Shown here: in pieces, positions 57,901 to 64,000 of the stretch
Position numbering within the stretch: position 1 is the stretch's first letter
How the letters are laid out: the number at the start of each line of letters is the position of its first letter
Assembly (NCBI GenBank): GCA_016933055.1
Contig: JAFGBS010000009.1
Location: forward strand, 695,590-759,589
DNA: 64,000 nt
Direction of reading: 5' to 3'
DNA from: Promethearchaeota archaeon
Lineage (GTDB): Archaea; Asgardarchaeota; Lokiarchaeia; Sigyniarchaeales; Promethearchaeaceae
Made by a program: the position numbers and the translations under genes
Notes under the pieces: model-generated
What the model was told of the DNA's origin: nothing
The model's database searches: none
The model's input: the letters and a program-made list of their open reading frames with translations, nothing else

Positions 57901-58329
57901 ATGCCGATTATGTCATTTTCCGTGTCCGATTCCTTAAAAGAATTCCTTAAAAAACTCGTTGAAAAAAATCCCTCTTACAAAAACAATTCAGTGGTTATGC
58001 GCGATGCATTAAGTAGACTCAGAAATGCGACGGAATCAGAATTCCTAGGTTCTAATCTTATTCCTGAGGCAACTATCGAAGATAACATGGAATCTCAAGT
58101 GATTGGGAATATAATTGTAGTTTTAGAGAAATACAATGAGAACATTGAACGTAAACTTGCTAAGCTTGAGCATACTATTTCTTCAGTGCGGGGAAAACAT
58201 TGTTTCTTTTATAAAAATGATAAAACTATTGTTTACATCCTTGAGGATTCTCTTCCTAATATCCATGCATTTATCACAGAAATTAATCAAATTGAAAATT
58301 TGAAAAATATTCGATATCTTATTGTATAA
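57901..58329 (+). CDS. Ribbon-helix-helix, NikR-like regulator
   Basis: The N-terminus is a CopG/NikR-type ribbon-helix-helix (IMSFSVSDSLKEFLKKLVEK, YKNNSVVMRDALSRL). The C-terminal part (about 65-142) has the length and strand order of the NikR ACT-like sensor domain, ending HAFITEINQIENLKNIRYLI. NikR nickel ligands are His-rich; here only scattered His/Cys remain (KLEHTI, GKHCFF), so metal binding is doubtful. Its position directly after larC makes a nickel-linked regulatory role attractive but unproven. ATG 57901 follows AT-rich sequence with CTCTGAGATG. Confidence 0.68.
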   Translation: MPIMSFSVSDSLKEFLKKLVEKNPSYKNNSVVMRDALSRLRNATESEFLGSNLIPEATIEDNMESQVIGNIIVVLEKYNENIERKLAKLEHTISSVRGKHCFFYKNDKTIVYILEDSLPNIHAFITEINQIENLKNIRYLIV

Positions 58330-58343
58330 TAAAAAATCAAGGA

Positions 58344-59333
58344 TCAGATCGGAATTCTGGTTTCAGCGATAAATCCTTCTAAAATATCGCTTAAATCTTT
58401 CTTATATGCTTCAAATTTATCCAGAAGGTCAACGGCTTCTTCTTCAGAAGTTTCATCAATTATTGCTATGCAATAAAACCACAGATAACCTACTTGGAAT
58501 CCTTGGATGACTCCGGATACTCGTTTACTATAGGATATCCAATCGCTAAATTCATATGTATTAGATACTTCATCAGCTATGCGCTTTAATGCATTTAAAA
58601 ATAGTTCTCGACATTTTTCTCGTTCCTCCTCAGTTAAATGCTCCCTAAAATATTCAGAAAGGGAGATACCATTTTCATCAAATAGCATCATGGAGATCGT
58701 ATGGAAGTCTCTCCCTACGGAAGTGAGAAAATCATCTAAAATCTCCCTTTTAGTAAAAATCCGTTGCATTCCAAAGGAAAAAGCTCGAATTAATGAAACT
58801 ATGTCATAAATACTGCTTTCAAAAAAGTACAAGTCATGAACTGGAAGCCAATCATTCATTATTTTCTTGAGAACCATTACTTCCCCTATCATTTCTCGAT
58901 ATATATCATCTTTTCCAGGATCAGTTCTAAGGGAGGGATCTATTTTATGTAGAAAGATAATAAAAGTCATCTTTGTACCTTCACTCTTGTAGTATTCAGC
59001 AATTTCATTGAAATACCCCAAAGTCTCCTTAAATCTTAGTGGATCTTGCACATCAATGATATAAAAAATCAGATCTGTCTCTGAGAGATATCTATCCTTA
59101 TGTTCCAAATATTCATTTCGGTACTTGAGTTGTCCTCCAAAATCAAATTGCATTACTTGTGTATTTAAGAAATTAAACGAAAAACTATTCCTATCTACAC
59201 TGAGAGTTGGTTTCAATTTCGAAATTTGGTCCATAAAATCGAATTTTCGTTTTAATGCGGTGAGAATGGAAGTCTTTCCGGCATTATCCAATCCTAGAAA
59301 CGCAATTTTCATTTTTTGGGAAAAGGATGGCAT
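58344..59333 (-). CDS. Rag/Arf-like small GTPase with C-terminal extension
   Basis: A eukaryote-like Ras-superfamily GTPase. G1 is GLDNAGKT (14-21), the switch I Thr lies in KPTLSVD, G3 is DFGGQ (64-68), and G4 is HKID (129-132), the HKxD form typical of Rag/Gtr GTPases. G5 region is FESSIYD. Residues about 165-330 form an alpha/beta extension, possibly a roadblock- or longin-like domain, as in RagA and other Asgard GTPases. It lacks an N-terminal amphipathic Gly myristoylation site. The start at ATG 59333 (MPSFSQK) is preferred over an upstream ATG at 59378. In eukaryotes such proteins work in nutrient and membrane signalling; the Asgard role is unknown. Confidence 0.85.
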   Translation of the reverse strand: MPSFSQKMKIAFLGLDNAGKTSILTALKRKFDFMDQISKLKPTLSVDRNSFSFNFLNTQVMQFDFGGQLKYRNEYLEHKDRYLSETDLIFYIIDVQDPLRFKETLGYFNEIAEYYKSEGTKMTFIIFLHKIDPSLRTDPGKDDIYREMIGEVMVLKKIMNDWLPVHDLYFFESSIYDIVSLIRAFSFGMQRIFTKREILDDFLTSVGRDFHTISMMLFDENGISLSEYFREHLTEEEREKCRELFLNALKRIADEVSNTYEFSDWISYSKRVSGVIQGFQVGYLWFYCIAIIDETSEEEAVDLLDKFEAYKKDLSDILEGFIAETRIPI

Positions 59334-59437
59334 ATATATTACTCCGAGTTTCGAGTTAGTTTGGGTACTACAAAGCAAAAACTACGTAAATTGATTTGCT
59401 TTATTTCTATTTATACACCATTGTAGATTTGATTGAT

Positions 59438-60022
59438 TTAAAATTCAAGATTTGAATAAATAGGTCCTTGAGGAGTCAATACTGACTTTTTTAGGAATAT
59501 CTTACCGACTTGAAAAGATCCTAACTCTTTCGCTACATAATCATTTTTTAATGTTTGAAATTCTTTTAAAGGCAAATTGGTTGAAATCTGTCTGTTTTTT
59601 GATTTTTTCGCTCGAGCAATCGTAATATGAGTTTTTAATTTGCGATCCTTTGGAAAACCGAAAGATTCTACTAATTTATTATCAATTTTATCATGAATTT
59701 CCCTTAAGGTAGACACGGGTCCTTGGATACCTAAGTGGAAAACTCGCTTTGAGAAATCACCTAGTCGACGAACTGTAAATTCAAGTGGACCGTTTTGAAA
59801 ATAGTGAGAATTTATATCATTTTGCAGGAATTCATATAATTTTCTTGCTGTTGGTTCAGTAATATGTCCCAAAAATCGGATGGTTATATGAATATTTTCA
59901 GGCTCTACCAATTTTATTTGATCCATTATCCCAGTTAATTCTTCTTGCAACTTTCTAATGGCATAAATAAGTTTTTTATTCTTAATTTCTACCGCAAAAA
60001 ATGCACGTATAGAACTGTTCAT
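59438..60022 (-). CDS. thpR: RNA 2',3'-cyclic phosphodiesterase (2H superfamily)
   Basis: The two catalytic HxTx motifs are present: NIHITIRFLGH (about residue 45) and KTHITIARAK (about 130). Length (194) and the start SIRAFFAVEIKNKKLIYAI match ThpR/LigT, which hydrolyses RNA 2',3'-cyclic phosphates and can ligate 2'-5' ends. It is separated by 60 nt from the convergent-side GTPase gene on the same strand. No partner is obvious. Confidence 0.88.
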   Translation of the reverse strand: MNSSIRAFFAVEIKNKKLIYAIRKLQEELTGIMDQIKLVEPENIHITIRFLGHITEPTARKLYEFLQNDINSHYFQNGPLEFTVRRLGDFSKRVFHLGIQGPVSTLREIHDKIDNKLVESFGFPKDRKLKTHITIARAKKSKNRQISTNLPLKEFQTLKNDYVAKELGSFQVGKIFLKKSVLTPQGPIYSNLEF

Positions 60023-60187
60023 TATTAATCATCAGCTTCTTAAAATCCTATATAATATTACAATTTTTTCACAATAAATGTCTTCCAAATGTCAAGTATT
60101 CTCTCTAGAATAAATGTAAACACTAAAGTGGTTATAGAGAAATCCACTCGCGTATAGCAATTACGTGAAGTATTAGAAACGGCAATC

Positions 60188-60516
60188 TTAGATATTTCCA
60201 AGGATTTCCTTTAAATCCTGATAATCTATAATATCAGATCTCACATATTGACAAAAATTTCTGATTGGAATTATGGGTAGAGCGGAAATTCCGAATAATA
60301 AGATTAATCCTAAAATTGATGGGTCTATTCCTTCTTATACCCACCAATCGTTAGTAAATATAATTGGATAGTAGTACTTTCCGTATACCATACCGATAAT
60401 GGGAAAAATTCTATAACCAATTTAAAAATATTACCGGAAAAAACATCATTAATTGCATTTCGCAAATGCATGCAGATTAGAGATATTATAAAATCTTTAA
60501 CTTCTTCAGAGATCAT
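60188..60516 (-). pseudogene. Decayed gene for a small membrane protein
   Basis: On the minus strand an ORF begins MISEEVKDFIISLICMHLRNA at 60516 with AAGGG upstream and a TATA-like box behind it. After about NIFKL the protein-like sequence moves to another frame: YRIFPIIGMVYGKYYYP, IIFTNDWWV, a TAA, then GIDPSILGLILLFGISALPI and RNFCQYVRSDIIDYQDL, ending at a stop at 60188-60190. One frameshift and one nonsense codon therefore interrupt an otherwise sensible hydrophobic protein. The family is not recognised. Intact promoter and start suggest recent decay. It could also be two small non-coding stretches, so confidence is modest. Confidence 0.45.
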
Positions 60517-60534
60517 TTTTCCCTTGTTATTAAC

Positions 60535-60542
60535 TTATATAT
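60535..60542 (+). promoter_or_regulatory. TATA box for leaderless start of PfkB kinase 2
   Basis: TTATATAT lies about 28 nt before ATG 60568, with no ribosome binding site between, supporting a leaderless mRNA and this start over ATG 60601. The same AT-box can serve the minus strand toward 60516. Confidence 0.5.
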
Positions 60543-60567
60543 CATGGATAGCCTCCCCATGTTTTAA

Positions 60568-61737
60568 ATGTTAGATGACACAGTAATAATGTGGGAAGAA
60601 ATGAGTCTGAAAAAGAAAATATTAGTAGTAGGAGAACTCCATAGGGATATTTTTTATAAAACTGATGCCTTAACTAACATTGTACAGCAAATTTCTCGGC
60701 AGCTGTTCTTAAAAAAATCTTCAATGCAAGGTTCTGAATCGGAAATAGAAAATATTGTATCGAATGCATTACACCGTACAACCAAAAAATTTTCTTGTGA
60801 TTCTAAAATTGTACGTGGGGGTAATGGAAATAATTCTGCGACAATTTTAGCAAATTTGGGAATTCCTACTGGATTACTTACTGTTATTGGCGAAGATTCA
60901 TTATGGATGATACCAGAATTGGAAAAATTAGGAATAGATATTACGACTGTATTTGTAAAAAAAGTACTTACGCCTACTAGTGCTATAGTGGAGGATGCAA
61001 ACTATACTAAGATTTTCACTTCAAAAAATCTCAAAGATGAAATGAATTTTGAAGGAATCGAATTCCCCATAGATCTCTTTGATGATTCTATGATTGTATT
61101 CATTACTCCCATGGACTTGAAATATAAACATATTCTGGAGGTAGCAGTAAATGCAGAAAAATTGGTCGCTGTTACTATCGAGCTTCAAAAATTCATCCAG
61201 TTCTCTGAGGTGGAGACACTATTATCAGCTAAGCCTGAAATTCTATTTTGTAATTTGAATGATGCTTATGAGATTTGTAAAAAGGATTTTGAGACACCTT
61301 TTCCGACGTTTGAAGAATTTAAAAAAACATTAGATGAAGAAAAAACAAAAAATGCAGAATACGAATACCAATTAAAAAAACTTATTAATGTGGACTTGTT
61401 TTTTGGGAAATTAGCGAATGTGCGGATTTATACATCTGGTAACATGGGTTCTTGGGTTAGATTTGGTCCTTTAAAACTAATCTATCGGGAACCGTTTGCA
61501 GTGGATATAAAAACTCGCGTAGGGGCAGGAGACACTTTTGCTGCTGGATTTCTTTCCAAATTAAATGAGAAGATTTCTAGCCCCCTGGAATACCTCGGAC
61601 AAACAAAAGAAGAGAATGAATGGTTGTTTAAGGTATGTTTATTATATGCGACAGGAGCTTCAGGTGTCAGGATTTCATCGGGAAAATTTCCTGATAATGA
61701 TGAGATTCGTGAATTCCTAAAAGAAAAAATGGAATAG
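60568..61737 (+). CDS. PfkB-family kinase (second copy)
   Basis: A ribokinase-fold kinase. The nucleotide-fold opening is ILVVGELHRDIFYKTD at about residue 18. The GGNGNNSATILANLG motif (GG near residue 88), GVGAGDTFAAGFLSKL-like RVGAGDTFAAGFLSK with the catalytic Asp, and the C-terminal SGVRISSGKFP are all present. It has an insert of about 40 residues between the first strand and the GG motif (IVQQISRQLFLKKSSMQGSE), unlike the kinase at 25195. The substrate is unknown, but the next gene is an alpha-galactosidase, so a sugar kinase role is likely. A 33-nt N-terminal extension before ATG 60601 is supported by the TATA position. Confidence 0.78.
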   Translation: MLDDTVIMWEEMSLKKKILVVGELHRDIFYKTDALTNIVQQISRQLFLKKSSMQGSESEIENIVSNALHRTTKKFSCDSKIVRGGNGNNSATILANLGIPTGLLTVIGEDSLWMIPELEKLGIDITTVFVKKVLTPTSAIVEDANYTKIFTSKNLKDEMNFEGIEFPIDLFDDSMIVFITPMDLKYKHILEVAVNAEKLVAVTIELQKFIQFSEVETLLSAKPEILFCNLNDAYEICKKDFETPFPTFEEFKKTLDEEKTKNAEYEYQLKKLINVDLFFGKLANVRIYTSGNMGSWVRFGPLKLIYREPFAVDIKTRVGAGDTFAAGFLSKLNEKISSPLEYLGQTKEENEWLFKVCLLYATGASGVRISSGKFPDNDEIREFLKEKME

Positions 61738-61782
61738 TGAATAGAACAATCTTTTATTAATTTCTTTTATCTATCTATCAAT

Positions 61783-64000
61783 ATGAGTATTATTGTTAAG
61801 TCTGCCTTGAAAGAAATTGTTGTCCAGAATAAAAAAATCCAGTGCAAATTTTATCCGTCAACTGGACGGTTTGATATTTTATCCCCACAAGGCTCACTTA
61901 TCAATGTGTTTCCCCTGATTTTTATTGAAAATGAATCGATAACATTATTAGATGAACCCCATGGAGCATTCGAACCACAATGGAACATGAAAACCGTGCA
62001 TCGAGATCTAATTGCATTTTTTCCGCAAGAAATCTCTAATCAAGAGTTTTCTGAGAATATGGTGGTTCTTAAGGAATTCACCGATCAAATTGATCAAGGG
62101 TTGATCGCGAAAATTCCTCTAAAATTCTCTGCATCGAATTCCAACGGAATAATTACTGGATTTTTATGTTTTAAATTATATGATAGTCTTTTAAACGCAC
62201 ATTTAGCGACAATATACATTCAAATTGATGAATGGGTAGGATTCGAACATACTCCAAAAATTCATTCTTATGTTCCTCTTGGCGCAGATTTATTATCAAA
62301 ATGGATTTTACATGATGATTACCGATTAAATCCTCGAAATGTCACCTTTTTCCGAAATGGGTATCAATCGTGGTCTCCTAACAATTTACTGGGATATAAA
62401 CAAAAAGCTCATTTGTCTATTTTGAAAATTGGCAAAAACACGATGGAGAATCAAGATCCAGCAATAAAAACTCGATACTTCTCAGAAATGTTTACTTCAG
62501 TAACTGATACAAAATCTAAGAAGAGCCTTATTATAGGTTTTACCACACATAAACGTCAATTTAATCGAATACTGATGGATCGGATGCGATTTAAAGGAAA
62601 ATTTCGATGTCTTCTAGCAATCTCCCAAGTTGATTCAATCCCGATAAATTTACTTAAACCCAAACATATTAAATCGGAAGAATTGATTGTGTTTTTCACT
62701 GAAAAACATATGGGAGTGCAAGGATTGTGTAGTTGGGCAGAGTTAAGTGGAAAAATAATGGATGGTCGGACTTATAAACCCTCTGAAGCTTCCAAGTTTA
62801 ATGGGACTTTATCAGGATACTGCTCGTGGTATTATTATTATACCAAAGTAACTGAACAAGATATAATTGACAATCTAAATTTTTTCACAAATAATAAGGG
62901 ATATCCGATAAATTTGATTCAGCTTGACGATGGATATCAGACTGAAGTCGGAGATTTTACTTCTATTAATGAGAAATTCCCCAACGGCATGAGATTTCTT
63001 GTTGATAAAATTCATGATCGCAGATTTCTAGCTGGATTATGGATTGCACCATTTTTTGCACAAGATCGCTCAGAACTCTTCCAAACCCATCCCGAGTGGT
63101 TTTTACGAGATAAAGATGGTAAGATGATTTTAGGAGCTCTGAATTGGGGTTCCAAAGTATATGCATTAGATATCTCTAAACAAGCGGTTATCGACCATGT
63201 AAAAAATCTCATTCAGACGATTGTGGAAGATTGGAATTACGACTATATAAAAATTGATTTTGTTTATGCATCTGAAATAATCGGATCACAATATTACATA
63301 CCTGGTGTCACGCGGGCCGAAGTATATCGTAATGGGATAGAATTCATAAGGGATGTTATGGGAGATGATACAATATTGCTTGGATGTGGGGCTCCTTTAG
63401 GTCCCAGTATTGGGATTGTGGATGCTATGCGCATTGGGGAAGACACCGCAGCGAAATGGAGGGTTCTGGGCAAATTTGGCGATATTATGCATAAACGGCT
63501 GAATTTAGATCTTCCCGCACTTAAACCCGCAATGCAAGCAACTGTGCTTCGCAGCTTCATGCATAAACGACTTTGGATAAATGATCCTGATTGTGTGGTG
63601 GTTCGTGAAAATAAGAGTAAATTATCTTTAGATGAAATCCATTTCCAACTGACGATAATGGGTCTGAGTGGTGGTATGATCATGTTTTCTGATGATTTAA
63701 CCCTCCTTAAAAAGGAACGTCTACGATTCATGAAACTTCTTCTCCCCCCATATAAAGAAGGAGCCTCATCCTTAGATATGCTAATAAAACGAGATCCTGA
63801 ATTATTCGGTCTTTTCACGACTTCTACAATTGGTGATCGAATATTATTAGCATTATTAAATTGGAAGGACCGGAATAAATCAATAAAATTCACAATTAGA
63901 GATATATTAACGAGTTTGAATAAAACCTTGAAAGCAACAAAGTTTTATATATATGATTTTTGGAAACAGCGAAAACTACCTGGAATTTTTGGTATTGATG
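61783..64000 (+). CDS. GH36-type alpha-galactosidase, cut by window end
   Basis: About 739 codons are in the window and the frame is open at the end. The N-terminal half is a beta-sandwich with NGYQSWSPNN. The catalytic barrel has INLIQLDDGYQTEVGDFT, LWIAPFFAQDRSEL, the nucleophile Asp492 in DYIKIDFVY, and the acid/base Asp554 in DAMRIGEDTA, preceded by GCGAPLGPSIGIVD. This is the GH36 pattern for alpha-galactosides or related substrates. No signal peptide is seen, so it probably acts inside the cell on imported oligosaccharides. It starts 46 nt after the PfkB kinase stop and may share its transcript. The C-terminus is beyond the window. Confidence 0.87.
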   Translation, partial: MSIIVKSALKEIVVQNKKIQCKFYPSTGRFDILSPQGSLINVFPLIFIENESITLLDEPHGAFEPQWNMKTVHRDLIAFFPQEISNQEFSENMVVLKEFTDQIDQGLIAKIPLKFSASNSNGIITGFLCFKLYDSLLNAHLATIYIQIDEWVGFEHTPKIHSYVPLGADLLSKWILHDDYRLNPRNVTFFRNGYQSWSPNNLLGYKQKAHLSILKIGKNTMENQDPAIKTRYFSEMFTSVTDTKSKKSLIIGFTTHKRQFNRILMDRMRFKGKFRCLLAISQVDSIPINLLKPKHIKSEELIVFFTEKHMGVQGLCSWAELSGKIMDGRTYKPSEASKFNGTLSGYCSWYYYYTKVTEQDIIDNLNFFTNNKGYPINLIQLDDGYQTEVGDFTSINEKFPNGMRFLVDKIHDRRFLAGLWIAPFFAQDRSELFQTHPEWFLRDKDGKMILGALNWGSKVYALDISKQAVIDHVKNLIQTIVEDWNYDYIKIDFVYASEIIGSQYYIPGVTRAEVYRNGIEFIRDVMGDDTILLGCGAPLGPSIGIVDAMRIGEDTAAKWRVLGKFGDIMHKRLNLDLPALKPAMQATVLRSFMHKRLWINDPDCVVVRENKSKLSLDEIHFQLTIMGLSGGMIMFSDDLTLLKKERLRFMKLLLPPYKEGASSLDMLIKRDPELFGLFTTSTIGDRILLALLNWKDRNKSIKFTIRDILTSLNKTLKATKFYIYDFWKQRKLPGIFGID

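Noticed and set aside
1..64000. tRNA, rRNA and CRISPR arrays
   Set aside because: Scanned for T-loop/GGTTCRAAYCC pairs, conserved rRNA segments and regular repeat-spacer units; none seen by eye.

Overview
The window looks like chromosome of an Asgard archaeon, most likely of the Lokiarchaeia type. It is AT-rich, and its genes start from either TATA-led (often apparently leaderless) promoters or GGAGG-type ribosome binding sites. The archaeal set comprises archaeosine synthase with its radical SAM partner, class I CCA-adding enzyme, TBP, XPF nuclease, FAU-1, ThpR and Fae-Hps. Asgard hallmarks sit beside them: a Rag/Arf-like GTPase with a C-terminal extension, an EF-2 paralog with a broken diphthamide loop, a possible gelsolin-fold protein, a TrmB-type regulator with a very long coiled coil, and an archaeosortase-like membrane protein. 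The taxonomic call is inference; there is no rRNA in the window.

Layout. 1-7.5 kb: arcS-raSEA, a polyproline/zinc-ribbon protein, and the EF-2 paralog. 8-15.3 kb: two URO-D-fold (corrinoid methyltransferase-like) genes, the first interrupted; a GPH-family sugar symporter; and a six-hairpin glycosidase-like protein. 15.4-22.3 kb: CCA-adding enzyme, gelsolin-like protein, B12/radical SAM protein, Fe-S cysteine-cluster protein, methyltransferase and Fae-Hps. 22.6-28 kb, minus strand: coiled-coil TrmB protein, PfkB kinase, MtrH and archaeosortase. 28-39 kb: TBP, FAU-1, M42 peptidase, XPF, hydrolase, GH4, a propionyl/acetyl-CoA synthetase and a DJ-1 protein. 39-53 kb: amidohydrolase, TetR, M20-like, CocE-like and GPH transporter genes facing an enoyl-CoA hydratase/acyl-CoA ligase/APC permease/ornithine-cyclodeaminase cluster. 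53-58.3 kb: a LarE-like PP-loop protein, a GSA-aminotransferase-like gene, LarC, and an RHH/NikR-like protein. 58.3-64 kb: Rag-like GTPase, ThpR, a decayed membrane-protein gene, a second PfkB kinase and a GH36 alpha-galactosidase cut by the window end.

Physiology suggested: an anaerobic heterotroph using sugars (two GPH symporters, GH4, GH36, six-hairpin protein, PfkB kinases), fatty or organic acids (acyl-CoA ligases, enoyl-CoA hydratase) and amino acids or peptides. It has tetrahydromethanopterin-type C1 chemistry (MtrH, Fae-Hps, URO-D-fold methyltransferases).

The most interesting non-coding signals are two. (1) A family of three structured elements of about 180-210 nt (8571-8778 +, 12896-13078 +, 38316-38512 -) shares a CTACGCT stem, a nested second stem, a GGNGTNCCTTAAACCC-like box and an ATGTT...AATTA end; one copy interrupts a URO-D-family gene. 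(2) Three related 19-bp inverted repeats each lie between a TATA-like box and a start codon in the 46.2-47.3 kb region, and look like operators of the TetR protein encoded in the same cluster.
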